Source: Hyphomonadaceae bacterium (lineage in GTDB: Bacteria > Pseudomonadota > Alphaproteobacteria > Caulobacterales > Aquidulcibacteraceae). From it: DNA of 64,000 bases. The notes beneath the pieces were generated by a model. The model made no database searches and was not told where the DNA came from. It saw only the letters and a list, made by a program, of their open reading frames with translations. Where the stretch lies: assembly GCA_021731815.1 (NCBI GenBank), contig JAKFWO010000001.1:1-64000 (forward strand), in the 5' to 3' direction. The position numbers and the translations under genes are program-made. Positions 53,258-62,231 of the stretch are shown one piece after another (position 1 is the stretch's first letter; every line of letters starts with the position of its first letter).

Positions 53258-54007
53258 TTGACCCCGAGACTTCGCCACGGAATTGCATTGGGCATAGCTG
53301 TGGCGATTCACGTCCTGTTCGGGGTCGTGTTCACGATTACCGGGCGGATCGTGGTACCGGTGCGACCGTTCGACCCGGTGCCCGGGATCTCTATCCGGGT
53401 GGTGCGTAGCACCGATACGAATGCGGGCGACGAACAATCGGGCGCGCGTGAAGCGGCGGGCCAGCCGCGTGGCGGGAATGGCCCTGCCTTCAGCCGCACC
53501 CCGGATCCCGAACAGACCGCCAGAGTTTCGCCGGTCCTGCGATTCAGGAGCCCGGAAGTGGATCGCATCACCGATGTCGAACCGCTGCCGGCAACGCCGG
53601 AATTCCGGGAATGGGCGGAGCGCAATGGCCCGGCAAATCCATCAAATCCCGTGGCGGCCGGGCCGGGAGGAAATGGCAATGCTGCAAATATTGGAAGCGC
53701 CCGGCCGGGCGGAGCCGGTGATCCCCTCGCCGGCGTGAAGCTCTTTCAATGCCTTGCCGAAGCGCGCCAGGGCAAAAGGGGGCTCGAATGCCTCGCACCG
53801 GGCGGGCGTCTGTTCAATGGGCAGCCCATCGGCAATTTCGATCCGAGGTTCGAGGTCGGCACCCCTGACAAACCGGATTGCCGGTTTGAGTTCTGCGATG
53901 ACGAAGCAAATTTCGACAAGCCACCCCCGCCAACGGTGCAGGACGCTTATGATCCCCGCGCACCCGAGACCCTGCGCGCCCAGCGCCAGCGCATCGAGCG
54001 GCGGTGA
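53258..54007 (+). CDS. TonB-like membrane-anchored periplasmic protein, unknown function
   Basis: A 249-residue protein. The TTG start is fixed by a GAGGAGG site 6 bases upstream. One N-terminal membrane helix (GIALGIAVAIHVLFGVVFTI) contains a histidine (H18), as in the energy-coupling helices of TonB and TolA. The following 100 residues are Pro/Gly/Asn-rich and probably disordered. The C-terminal part has four cysteines (FQCLAE, LECLAP, DCRFEFCDD) that could form disulfides. No TonB C-terminal domain is present, and exbB/exbD are not adjacent. I do not recognise the family. Confidence 0.7.
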   Translation: MTPRLRHGIALGIAVAIHVLFGVVFTITGRIVVPVRPFDPVPGISIRVVRSTDTNAGDEQSGAREAAGQPRGGNGPAFSRTPDPEQTARVSPVLRFRSPEVDRITDVEPLPATPEFREWAERNGPANPSNPVAAGPGGNGNAANIGSARPGGAGDPLAGVKLFQCLAEARQGKRGLECLAPGGRLFNGQPIGNFDPRFEVGTPDKPDCRFEFCDDEANFDKPPPPTVQDAYDPRAPETLRAQRQRIERR

Positions 54008-54157
54008 AGACCAGGCCGTACACAGGATGGTCTGTGAGGGGCTCTCACCTGCGATCGACCTGAATGCAATGAAACTTTCCGGTTACATGGACATTTGAAC
54101 CGGGCTCGGGCGAAAACCGGACCCTGCCTTCGTCTCGACGCTTGCCACGCCGAGAGC

Positions 54158-54261
54158 GCGTTCAGAAAAAGTGGAATCCGGTTCTCGCCTGAACGCGCTC
54201 CAAATCATTGAATCCGAGCATTTTCAATGCAGACATTCGGTTCGGATTTCCTTGAAAATGC
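54158..54261 (+). repeat. Palindromic intergenic element, copy C
   Basis: Same two-hairpin design as copies A and B, with GCGTTCAG/CTGAACGC around GTGGAATCCGG and GCATTTTCAA/TTGAAAATGC. It differs from A at about ten bases. It lies in the convergent gap between the anchored protein and the small YHYH-like gene, about 150 bases after the former's stop. Confidence 0.9.
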
Positions 54262-54326
54262 TCCAGGGGCTGATGCATTCGGTGGCCGCCCGAGCAATCT
54301 CCCGATCCGTCAAATTGTCACCTTAA

Positions 54327-54614
54327 TCAGCGCCAGGGCAATCGACCACCCGCCGCCAGGCATTGGCCGATCGAAGTGAAGCGGGTGAAATGCAGGGTCC
54401 GGGAATAATAGGTTGTCTCTGGCGCGTGACAAATCCCGTTTTGCGACAGTTTTACCGGAGCCTCTGACAGAGCAAATGCGCGCGGACGGGAATGGCAATG
54501 ATAGTCCCCGGTCTTTCGGTTTACATGACAGCCCTCTGCGTTAAGGCCGCCGGAATGCGCAAGGACTGGCGTGTTAATAAATAAGACTGCTGACACTATC
54601 ATTATATATTTCAT
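54327..54614 (-). CDS. Small secreted YHYH/His-Cys motif protein
   Basis: A 95-residue protein with a signal peptide (MKYIMIVSAVLFINTPVLA). The mature start HSGGLNAEGCHVNRKTGDYH followed by CHS matches the small YHYH-type domain found in many short secreted or phage-linked proteins, in which the His and Cys residues may bind metal. The rest has two more cysteines. The gene and its 5' side are markedly richer in A/T than the window as a whole, a sign of possible transfer. No mobile element genes are next to it. Confidence 0.75.
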   Translation of the reverse strand: MKYIMIVSAVLFINTPVLAHSGGLNAEGCHVNRKTGDYHCHSRPRAFALSEAPVKLSQNGICHAPETTYYSRTLHFTRFTSIGQCLAAGGRLPWR

Positions 54615-55058
54615 TCCTGCCCTGCTCTGGCCGATTACGTGAATTGCGAGCGTAGCGGCATGAAGTGAATAATAGCAGAGTGATTTATCTGTGACTTTAT
54701 ACTGTTTGAGTATTTATTTAATTGAAATCGGACGCTTTAAGTTTACATTCTGAATTGGTGCCAGAAGTGCTCTCAGGCATAAGCGAGGTCGTTTGATGGC
54801 TCAACGCGCTCTGTTCGGTCCGATTTTGCTGCAGCGCGGAACGCATGCGACCGATTGCAGGGCGGAGGAATCGCTGGAATCCGAAAACACTGTCCGGCAT
54901 GAGTTCCCTTTCCAGGAAGAGGCGTCTCCTGTCGCGCCCCAACCCCCCTTTTCTCCCGCCACTGTAAAAAACGAATTCTGACAGACCCCTTCAGCCCCGG
55001 TTCAGGCAGCGCGCATCATTATCGGTTTCAAGATCACAGACCCGGAAAGGACCTGATC
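54615..55058. other. Gap of 444 bases, A/T-rich at its left end
   Basis: Bases 54640-54760 are unusually A/T-rich (TTATACTGTTTGAGTATTTA) and are likely the promoter region of the minus-strand small secreted gene. A 62-residue plus frame (54793-54981) and an overlapping 74-residue minus frame exist; neither has a ribosome site or features I can support. An AAAGGA site at the right end serves the His-rich gene. Confidence 0.5.
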
Positions 55059-55559
55059 ATGTTGAACCGAATTCTCCCCCTCACCGCCGCCCTCGCTCTG
55101 GCGGCTTCGCCCGCAGCCTTTGCCCATCATGGCGGCCATCACGGCCAGTCGAACGGCAAGGGCGGCGACGTTCTGGCCGGAGTCATCATCGGCGGCATCG
55201 TCGGTGGCGCGATCGCCTCGAGCGTCGTGAAAAAGCCTGCGCCCTATTGCTATGAGCACCGCGTCAGCCATTTCCATGACGACGACCACCGGGATGACCA
55301 CCGGGATGATCACCGCGACGACCACCGCGGTCACGGCGGTCATGGCGACGACCACCGCGGGCACAGCGACTTTCGTGGCGACGGTTATCGTGGCGGCAAC
55401 GCCTATGGCCAGCGCGATTATTATCAAGGCCGCGGATATTCGGCATCGCAAACCCGGTATTATGGCGGAGAACATGTCCAGAAATGCCATATCGAGTTCC
55501 GTCGCTACCGTGACAGCTACGGTGCCTATGTCTCGAAAAAGGTCAAGGTTTGCTACTGA
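55059..55559 (+). CDS. Histidine-rich secreted glycine-zipper-like protein
   Basis: A 166-residue protein with a signal peptide ending ASPAAFA. A short glycine-zipper segment (LAGVIIGGIVGGAIASSVV) follows, then a His/Asp/Arg-rich tract (DDHRDDHRDDHRDDHRGHGG) encoded by 12-bp tandem repeats, and a Tyr/Gly-rich end with CHIEFRRYRD and KVCY. The His/Asp tract could bind Ni, Zn or Cu ions. The AAAGGA ribosome site and signal peptide make the gene convincing; metal binding is inferred from composition only. Confidence 0.8.
   Translation: MLNRILPLTAALALAASPAAFAHHGGHHGQSNGKGGDVLAGVIIGGIVGGAIASSVVKKPAPYCYEHRVSHFHDDDHRDDHRDDHRDDHRGHGGHGDDHRGHSDFRGDGYRGGNAYGQRDYYQGRGYSASQTRYYGGEHVQKCHIEFRRYRDSYGAYVSKKVKVCY
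55284..55331. repeat. 12-bp in-frame tandem repeat in the His-rich gene
   Basis: Four units related to GACCACCGGGAT encode DHRD repeats; a looser fifth copy lies near 55347. The period is a multiple of three. Confidence 0.85.
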
Positions 55560-55589
55560 TTGATCTGGTCAATTGAGTAAGACCGGCCA

Positions 55590-56399
55590 TCACATCTTCG
55601 CGGCACCGATCAATATCTCCCGATTGCCATCGGTGCCGCGGATGGGACTGGGCACATTCCCCAAACAGCGCCAGCCTCTTGCGCTGAGAAAGTCCAGAAC
55701 CCGGGACAGGGCGGCTTCGGCCGCCCTGTCATTTTCGGGAATGCCGGTTCGCACAATCCCGCCTTTGCCGACAAATCTCCGGCCGAGCTCGAATTGCGGC
55801 TTGAACAAAGCGATGAGCCTTGCCCCGGGCGTCACGAGGTCGAGGGCGGCGGGCAGGATCTTTTCGAGACCAATGAAACTCGCGTCGCAGGTGATGATGT
55901 CCGGCAGCGGATCAAACATCTCCGCCTTAAGGCTTCGGGCGTCGCATCCCTCGCGGCTGACAATCCCCGGATCGACCCGCAGTTCGGGGTGAAGCTGGTT
56001 GTGTCCGACATCCACCCCATAGACCCTGATTGCACCGCGCGCCCGCAGGACCTGTGCAAATCCGCCGGTCGAAGCCCCGATATCGAGGCAGACCAGCCCC
56101 GAGGGATCGATGGCAAAGGCATCGAGCCCAGCTTCCAGTTTCACACCGGCCCGCGACACCCAGGGAAACGCCGGTTGGGCGTCGATTTCGGCATCGATGG
56201 CGCAAAGCGTGGCGGCGCGGAGCATCACGATCCCGTCCACCCTGACCAGCCCCGCCGCGATCGCGGCTTGTGCCCTGGCGCGGGACGGAAAAATGTTTCG
56301 CTCGCACAAAAGCAGATCGAGCCGCAAATTCGGCAGCGCCGGATTCCCGGATTTCGTGGCGGGTTTGGCGGGCCGGTCAGCGGGTCGTTTCCGAATCAT
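55590..56399 (-). CDS. tlyA: TlyA-family rRNA methyltransferase (hemolysin-like)
   Basis: S4-domain plus FtsJ-like methyltransferase; in mycobacteria it 2'-O-methylates C1409 of 16S and C1920 of 23S rRNA. The S4 RNA-binding part is RLDLLLCERNIFPSRARAQA and AAGLVRVDG. The SAM site is CLDIGASTGGFAQVLRARGA, then VGHNQLHPEL, CDASFIGLEKILPAAL and LFKPQFELGRRFVGKGGIV. The ATG at 56399 gives 269 residues; a TTG at 56423 would add eight. It is often next to dxs in the class, which is not here. It converges on the His-rich gene. Confidence 0.93.
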   Translation of the reverse strand: MIRKRPADRPAKPATKSGNPALPNLRLDLLLCERNIFPSRARAQAAIAAGLVRVDGIVMLRAATLCAIDAEIDAQPAFPWVSRAGVKLEAGLDAFAIDPSGLVCLDIGASTGGFAQVLRARGAIRVYGVDVGHNQLHPELRVDPGIVSREGCDARSLKAEMFDPLPDIITCDASFIGLEKILPAALDLVTPGARLIALFKPQFELGRRFVGKGGIVRTGIPENDRAAEAALSRVLDFLSARGWRCLGNVPSPIRGTDGNREILIGAAKM

Positions 56400-56524
56400 C
56401 GAATTGCCGGGATTTTTGAACAAACACAGAACTTACTCTTGCCAGAGCCCACGCAATTCTGTCAGAAGGAAAGATGAGAATTCCGCGACCCGGATGATGG
56501 TAGCTTTGGCGAAGGAGTGGAGCA

Positions 56525-58084
56525 ATGACCGGGAGCGATCAGCCAGGCGAGGACCGACAGACCCGGATCGGACGCAGAAAATTCCTTGTTTCGGTTTCCG
56601 CTTTGACGACAGCAGGGGCGCTCGCTTCCTGTTCTGGTCCCAAGCAGAAGCGTCCGCCGCCACAAGCCCAGACGAGCAAGAGTGCCATCCCGGTGCTCGG
56701 GGCGGTCGATCTCGCCGCAGCGATTGCCAGCGGGGAATTGTCGGCCACCGAAGCCGCGATGCGCGCCATCAGGGCCGCTGCCGCACATAATCCGCAGATC
56801 AACGGGCTGGCATTTGCCGATTTCGAGCGCGCAAGCCTTGCACAGGATTTGCCGGTCGGGCCCTTCACGGGCGTTCCTTTCGCGATCAAGGATCTCAGCG
56901 ATTGGCCGGGTATGCCAACCAGCTTTGGGTCGCGCGCCTTCAAAAATTCCCCGGCCCATGGTCTGCGACTGACCCCCTTTCTTGCGGCCGTGCGCGCGCT
57001 CGGAATCAATCCCATCGGCAAATCGACCACGCCCGAATTCGGCCTTACGGCCACGACCGAGCCCCTGTTGACCGGGCCGACCCGCAATCCGGTCAATCCG
57101 GCCTGCTCGGCGGGCGGATCTTCGGGCGGGGCGGCGGCATTGGTGGCGGCGGGGATTCTGCCTTTCGCCCATGCGACGGATGGTGGTGGCTCCATCCGCA
57201 TCCCCGCTGCCTGTTGCGGACTGGTGGGCCTCAAGCCCTCCTGGGGGCGGTTTCCCACCGAAGGCGGGGCCCGGCGCCCGCGCCGGGTGGAGGAATTGAG
57301 CGTGCCCGGCGTGCTGACGCGCAATGTCCGCGACACCGCCCATTTTTTCGCGGCAATGGAGACCCGCGGCGAGGATGCCGCCTTGCGGCCGGTGGGCCTC
57401 ATTGAGGGTGCCAGCGACGAAAAACTCCGCATCGGCATTGCCTTGCGCTCGCCCGCCGGGGCGTCTCCCGATGCCGAGACGGCCGAAGCCATTCTCGCGC
57501 TCGGCAAGCGTCTCGAAAAAAATGGCCATCGGGTGGATCTGGTGGAGGGCGTGCTCGACGATGCCGATTTGTTCAAATATTTCATGGTGATGTGGGCGGC
57601 GGGGGCGGCGCAGACCCTCGCGGAATGGTCGAGATCGGCGGGGAAGGCCCCGGATGCCAGCGGTTTCGAACCCTGGACCCTGGGGCTCGCTGCCCATTAC
57701 AAAGCCAACAAGACCAAAATGCCGGACGCACATCTGGCATTCGAACGCTTTGAGGCGAGTTGGGAGAGCCGCTTCACTGCCCATCACCTGATTCTCACCC
57801 CGGTTCTGGCCAGTCCGGCCGCACCAATCGGATATTTGTCGCCCGAGCTGCCTTTCGAGACCCATTTGCACCGTGTGACCAATTATGCCGGCTATACCGG
57901 CGGGGCCAATGCCGCCGGCGCGCCGGCGATCGCGGTTCCGGTCGCACGGGCAAAGTCAGGGCTGCCGATTGCCGCGCAATTCCTCGCACCGGTCGGGGGG
58001 GAGAAGCGGCTCATTGAAATGGCCTTTGCGCTCGAAGCGGAAATTGGCTGGGCTGATTGGCGCCCGCAAATCTTTGCCGGCTGA
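56525..58084 (+). CDS. Amidase with Tat-lipoprotein-like signal
   Basis: An amidase-signature hydrolase of 519 residues. The catalytic Ser-cisSer-Lys triad is visible: lysine in FAIKDLSD, cis-serine in SAGGSSGGAAAL and nucleophile in DGGGSIRIPA. The N-terminus has a twin-arginine motif (IGRRKFLVS) and a lipobox-like LASC, suggesting export in folded form and perhaps lipid attachment. Substrate is unknown; 6-aminohexanoate-cyclic-dimer hydrolase-like annotation is common for such proteins but unproven. It has an AAGGAGTGGAG ribosome site and is divergent from tlyA. Confidence 0.92.
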   Translation: MTGSDQPGEDRQTRIGRRKFLVSVSALTTAGALASCSGPKQKRPPPQAQTSKSAIPVLGAVDLAAAIASGELSATEAAMRAIRAAAAHNPQINGLAFADFERASLAQDLPVGPFTGVPFAIKDLSDWPGMPTSFGSRAFKNSPAHGLRLTPFLAAVRALGINPIGKSTTPEFGLTATTEPLLTGPTRNPVNPACSAGGSSGGAAALVAAGILPFAHATDGGGSIRIPAACCGLVGLKPSWGRFPTEGGARRPRRVEELSVPGVLTRNVRDTAHFFAAMETRGEDAALRPVGLIEGASDEKLRIGIALRSPAGASPDAETAEAILALGKRLEKNGHRVDLVEGVLDDADLFKYFMVMWAAGAAQTLAEWSRSAGKAPDASGFEPWTLGLAAHYKANKTKMPDAHLAFERFEASWESRFTAHHLILTPVLASPAAPIGYLSPELPFETHLHRVTNYAGYTGGANAAGAPAIAVPVARAKSGLPIAAQFLAPVGGEKRLIEMAFALEAEIGWADWRPQIFAG

Positions 58085-58254
58085 CATCCGGGCCGGTCAC
58101 GCACTGCCTTGCCCGGCGATGAGGGTGCCTCGCGGGTGACAGAATTCCCGCACTTCATTGCGCTTGCGGATTGCTCTTGGCGGGCGAAATGGGCACAAGC
58201 GGCGGCGGGCCAGGCACATGACTGGCGAAACAATTCTGTCTGCATCCAGTACCG

Positions 58255-60690
58255 ATGAAAATTCCGCTTTCCTGGCTCGCGCGCCATCTTGATCCCCTTC
58301 CATCCGTCGACAGGTTGTCGGCTGCCATGACCATGGCGGGGCTCGAAGTCGAGGGCGTGAGCGTCCTTGCCGATCCGATGGCCGTGTTTTCGGTAGCGAA
58401 GATCCGGGAGACCCGCCGCCATCCCAATGCCGACAAGCTTCAGGTCTGCATCGTCGACACCCGGGACGGAGTGAAGGAAATCGTGTGTGGTGCGCCCAAT
58501 GCGCGCGCCGGGCTGACCACGATCTATGCCCCGACCGGGGCCTTTATCCCGGGCACGGGGATCACGCTCGAACCAAAGCCGGTGCGGGGCGTGGTGTCGA
58601 ATGGGATGTTGTGTTCGGGGGCGGAGCTTCTGGTCGATGCGGAGGCTGACGGCATTCTCGCGCTTCCCGATGAACTGCCGGTGGGTGCGAGCCTGTTCCG
58701 GGCCCTCAACCGCCCGGAACCGGCCAGCGATCCGGTGATCGAGATCGAGGTCACCCCCAACCGCCCCGATTGGCTGGGTGTGGCCGGGGTGGCGCGCGAA
58801 CTCGCGGCCCTTGGCCTCGGGAAATTGCGGAAGACGAAAATTGCCCCGGTCACCGGGCGCTTTCCCTGCCCGGTTCCGATCGTGATCGACGATGAAGGGG
58901 CCTGCCCGGTCTTTGCCGGAAGGCTGGTGCGGGGCGTGAAGAACGGCCCATCGCCGGAATGGCTGGCCGATCTGCTGCGCGCGGCGGGGCAGAAACCCAT
59001 CAATGCATTGGTGGATATCACCAATTTCATGAGCCTCGATCGGGCGCGTCCATTGCATGTCTATGATGCCGACCGGCTTTCGGGGACAATCCGGGCGCGG
59101 CTGGGGCGGGAGGGCGAGAGCTTTCGCTCGCTGGCGGGCAAGGATGTGTCGGTCGGGCCCGCGATGTGCGTCATCGCAGATGACCAGGGCGTGCTCGGCC
59201 TTGGTGGCATCCTGGGCGGCGAAAGCAGCGGCGTGACCGAAGCGACCGTCAATGTCTTCATCGAAAGCGCCTTTTTCGATTCCGCGCGCATTGCACGCAT
59301 CGGCCGCGAGACCGGATTATTCACGGATGCCCAATATCGCTTCGCGCGCGGGGTGGATCCGGAATTCGTCGTCCCGGGGCTGGAAATCGCGACGCGGCTC
59401 GTGCTCGATCTGTGCGGCGGCGCGCCCTCGGCGATCACGATTGCGGGCGATCGGGATGCGCCTGCCCTCCGGAATCGCCCGGCGGTGAAATTCGACCCTG
59501 CGCGCGTAAAGGCCATGACCGGGATGTCGGTGCCGCCGGCGGCGATGAAGAAGATCCTCGCCGATCTCGGCTTTTCGGTAGATGTGACACCGGAGGGCTG
59601 GAATGTCGTCCCGCCCTCCTTCCGCCGGGACCTCGAAGGCCCCGCCGATGTGGTCGAGGAAATCCTGCGCATCCACGGCTTCGACCGCCTGCCGGCGGTC
59701 CCGCTGCGCCGCCCGGAGGGACGGCCCTTGCCGGCGGTGAGCCCGCTTCAGAACAAGGCGCGCATTGCGCGGCGCGTTCTGGCGGCACGCGGCTATGCCG
59801 AGGCCATCACCTGGTCGTTCTGCGCCGCAACCGACGCCCGGGCCTTTGGCGGCGGGAATCCCGCCCTTGTTCTGGCCAATCCGATCGCGGCCGAGCTCGA
59901 TTGTATGCGGCCGAGCATTTTTCCCAGTCTCATCCGCGCGTTGGGCCGCAGCGCCGATCGCGGCCATCCGGGCGAATGTCTGTTCGAAATCGGGCCGGTC
60001 TATCGCGGCGAAGGCGAGGACGACCAGGGACTTTCCGTCTGCGCGGTGCGGCAGATGAAGCCACGTCGCCATTGGCGCGAGGGCGAGACCGCAGGCGATC
60101 TCTATGATCTCAAGGCCGATCTGCTGACGGTTCTGGGGGAATTGGGGATCGCAGAGGAGGCGCTGAACTGGCGCGCGGAGGCGACCCCGATCTGGTTTCA
60201 TCCGGGAAAAAGCGCGACGTTCTCCCTCGCCTCGCCGGAGGATCGCAATCAGGGAATTGCGGGCCTGTTCGGTGAAATTCATCCGAAGACACTTCAGACC
60301 CTCGGGGCCGCCTGGCCATTTATCGGCTTTGAGCTGTGGCTCGATCTTTTCCCCGATACGCAACCGAAACCGGGGAAGGCGCGGACAGCTTTCGTCAGGC
60401 ATGATCTGATGCCGGTCCGTCGCGATTTCGCCTTCATTCTCGACGAAATGATTCCCGCGCTTGCGGTGGAACAGGCGGTACGCGCGGCGGATCGGACACT
60501 TATCCGGTCGGCCAATGTGTTCGATGTCTATTCAGGGCCTGAAATCGGCATGGGAAAACGCTCTTTGGCGCTTGAAGCCATCTTGCAACCCGTGGAAAAA
60601 ACGCTGACTGACCAGGAGATCGAATCGGTGAGTCGCGTCATAATCGACGCGGTTGAACAGGGTTTGGGCGGCGCATTGCGCGGGGCCTGA
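58255..60690 (+). CDS. pheT: Phenylalanyl-tRNA synthetase beta subunit PheT
   Basis: Beta subunit of the alpha2-beta2 PheRS. The 811-residue protein is full length. It has the EMAP-like tRNA-binding domain (RRHPNADKLQVC, VSNGMLCSGAELL), the B3/B4 editing region (IEIEVTPNRPDWLGVAGVAR), the B5 domain (FRRDLEGPADVVEEILRIHG) and the C-terminal anticodon-binding FDX-ACB domain (FVRHDLMPVRRDFAFILDEM). Normally it follows pheS; here the upstream neighbour is the amidase and no pheS is in the window. Confidence 0.97.
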   Translation: MKIPLSWLARHLDPLPSVDRLSAAMTMAGLEVEGVSVLADPMAVFSVAKIRETRRHPNADKLQVCIVDTRDGVKEIVCGAPNARAGLTTIYAPTGAFIPGTGITLEPKPVRGVVSNGMLCSGAELLVDAEADGILALPDELPVGASLFRALNRPEPASDPVIEIEVTPNRPDWLGVAGVARELAALGLGKLRKTKIAPVTGRFPCPVPIVIDDEGACPVFAGRLVRGVKNGPSPEWLADLLRAAGQKPINALVDITNFMSLDRARPLHVYDADRLSGTIRARLGREGESFRSLAGKDVSVGPAMCVIADDQGVLGLGGILGGESSGVTEATVNVFIESAFFDSARIARIGRETGLFTDAQYRFARGVDPEFVVPGLEIATRLVLDLCGGAPSAITIAGDRDAPALRNRPAVKFDPARVKAMTGMSVPPAAMKKILADLGFSVDVTPEGWNVVPPSFRRDLEGPADVVEEILRIHGFDRLPAVPLRRPEGRPLPAVSPLQNKARIARRVLAARGYAEAITWSFCAATDARAFGGGNPALVLANPIAAELDCMRPSIFPSLIRALGRSADRGHPGECLFEIGPVYRGEGEDDQGLSVCAVRQMKPRRHWREGETAGDLYDLKADLLTVLGELGIAEEALNWRAEATPIWFHPGKSATFSLASPEDRNQGIAGLFGEIHPKTLQTLGAAWPFIGFELWLDLFPDTQPKPGKARTAFVRHDLMPVRRDFAFILDEMIPALAVEQAVRAADRTLIRSANVFDVYSGPEIGMGKRSLALEAILQPVEKTLTDQEIESVSRVIIDAVEQGLGGALRGA

Positions 60691-60725
60691 ATGCAGCCCG
60701 GGAGACGTAACCGGAAGGCGGGGCG

Positions 60726-61454
60726 ATGCTGAAAGTTGAAGGCCTTGTCAAAAAATTCGATCGCCGACTGGCAATCGAGGGGATCAGCTTCGAAATCGAG
60801 GCCGGGGATTGTCTTGGCGTGTTAGGGGCCGAAGGGTCGGGAAAAAGCGTCATCCTGCGCATGATCGTTGGTGCGCTCGAAGCCGATGCCGGAGAAATCC
60901 GGGTTCTGGCGGTGGATATCGGGGGGAATCGCAAGGGCGCACAGAACCGGCTGGCTTATGTCCCGGAAATTTGCCCGGCCTGGCCGCAAATGCGCACCCC
61001 GGCGTTTCTGGGCTTTCTCGCGCGGCTGGCGGGCCACGGCACGCAGAAGGCGCGCTTCATTGTCACCGAAGCGGCGCGCGCGGCCGATCTCGGGGATGCC
61101 ATCCGCACCAGCGTGGATGCGCTGGACCGTGGCGCGAGCCGGCGGCTGGCGCTTGCTGCCGCACTGATCCGCGAGCCCGCCGTTCTGGTGTGGGACGAGC
61201 CGCTTTCGGGGCTCGATGCGCTTCAGGCCGAACAGATCCGGGAGGTTTTGCGTCGGGCGGCGGTGCACCGGACCCTCGTCGTTGCGGCGCGCGATCCTCA
61301 TGGCATCGCCGATCTGTGCAGCCATGCGCTGGTGATCGACAAGGGTCGGCCCTTGTTTGTCGGGCGGGTTGATGCCTTGCGCGAACGCGCGCACAAGGCG
61401 GATGTGGCCGAGGCCGTCCGGTCGATGATTGCGGCGGCGAAGGTAGCGGCGTGA
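60726..61454 (+). CDS. ABC transporter ATPase, GldA-like, with altered motifs
   Basis: A 242-residue ABC ATPase that should pair with the permease and GldG-like genes downstream. Walker A is GAEGSGKS (34-41) and Walker B is VLVWDEPLSGLD (153-164). The signature motif is degenerate: LDRGASRRLALAAAL where LSxGxxQR is usual. The H-loop region reads AARDPHGIADLC, with the expected histidine position occupied by arginine. It may be weakly active or regulated differently. The start has GGAAGG upstream and follows pheT by 35 bases. Confidence 0.88.
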   Translation: MLKVEGLVKKFDRRLAIEGISFEIEAGDCLGVLGAEGSGKSVILRMIVGALEADAGEIRVLAVDIGGNRKGAQNRLAYVPEICPAWPQMRTPAFLGFLARLAGHGTQKARFIVTEAARAADLGDAIRTSVDALDRGASRRLALAAALIREPAVLVWDEPLSGLDALQAEQIREVLRRAAVHRTLVVAARDPHGIADLCSHALVIDKGRPLFVGRVDALRERAHKADVAEAVRSMIAAAKVAA

Positions 61455-61496
61455 GCGGAAATCCGGCAGGGTCCGGCACGGAAATGGCGAGGATGT

Positions 61497-62231
61497 ATGG
61501 ACGGGCTTAGCGCGATCATCATTCGCGAGTTTTCGGCGCTGATCGGGCGTCCGCGCGTCCATGCGCTGCTCGCGGGCTTTGTCGTGATCTCGGGGATGTG
61601 CGCGGTCTATGCGGGCGGGTTCTTTCGTGCCGGACGTGCCGATCTCGACGGGTTTTTCCGGTTTCTGCCCTGGCTGCTGGCGGTGCTGGCACCCATGCTG
61701 GCCAATCGTTCCTGGAGCGAGGAAATCCGCACCGGGCGGATCAATTTCCTGCTGTCCTTGCCAATCAGCGTGCATGTTCTGGCACTCGGCAAATTCCTTG
61801 CCTTGTGGCTGATGGGCCTCGTCGCGCTGATCTTCACCATGGGTTTCTGGCTGGCGGCTGCCGAGCTCGGGGATCCGGACCACGGGGCGATCCTTTCGGG
61901 CTATTTCGGTGCGTTTCTTGCGCTCGGCGCGCTGCTGGCGGTGGCCGGGGCCTTTGCGGTATTCAGCGTGCGGCCGATCCTGCCCTTTGTCGGTGCGCTC
62001 TGTGCGTGCCTTGGGCTCACGGCGATCGGCGAACCCGTATTCAACGCCTGGCTTGCGGGGCTGGTCGGCGAAAAGCCGGCCGAAATCCTCGCGCTTCTTG
62101 GATATTGGGATTATTTCGACAGCGCGCAATTGGGCGTAATCGAGGGTCGTTTCCTGTTCTGGACATTGTCAACGATCGTGGCCGCCCTGAGCCTTGCTGC
62201 CCTCTTCGTCGCGCGGCGGAGGGCCGGCTGA
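61497..62231 (+). CDS. ABC-2-type permease, GldF-like
   Basis: A 244-residue integral membrane protein with about six helices, such as VHALLAGFVVISGMCAVYAG, FLPWLLAVLAPMLANRSW and FVGALCACLGLTAIG. SWSEEIRTGRINFLLSLPIS is the family loop after helix two (ABC-2 permease, NosY/GldF group). It lies between the ATPase and the GldG-like gene and overlaps the latter by one base (TGATG). In Bacteroidetes GldAFG is tied to gliding; in proteobacteria the same trio is of unknown substrate, perhaps an envelope or polysaccharide exporter. Confidence 0.88.
   Translation: MDGLSAIIIREFSALIGRPRVHALLAGFVVISGMCAVYAGGFFRAGRADLDGFFRFLPWLLAVLAPMLANRSWSEEIRTGRINFLLSLPISVHVLALGKFLALWLMGLVALIFTMGFWLAAAELGDPDHGAILSGYFGAFLALGALLAVAGAFAVFSVRPILPFVGALCACLGLTAIGEPVFNAWLAGLVGEKPAEILALLGYWDYFDSAQLGVIEGRFLFWTLSTIVAALSLAALFVARRRAG

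Noticed and set aside
54793-54981. A 62-residue plus-strand frame in the A/T-rich gap
   Set aside because: No ribosome site or recognisable feature, and an overlapping minus frame is equally long.
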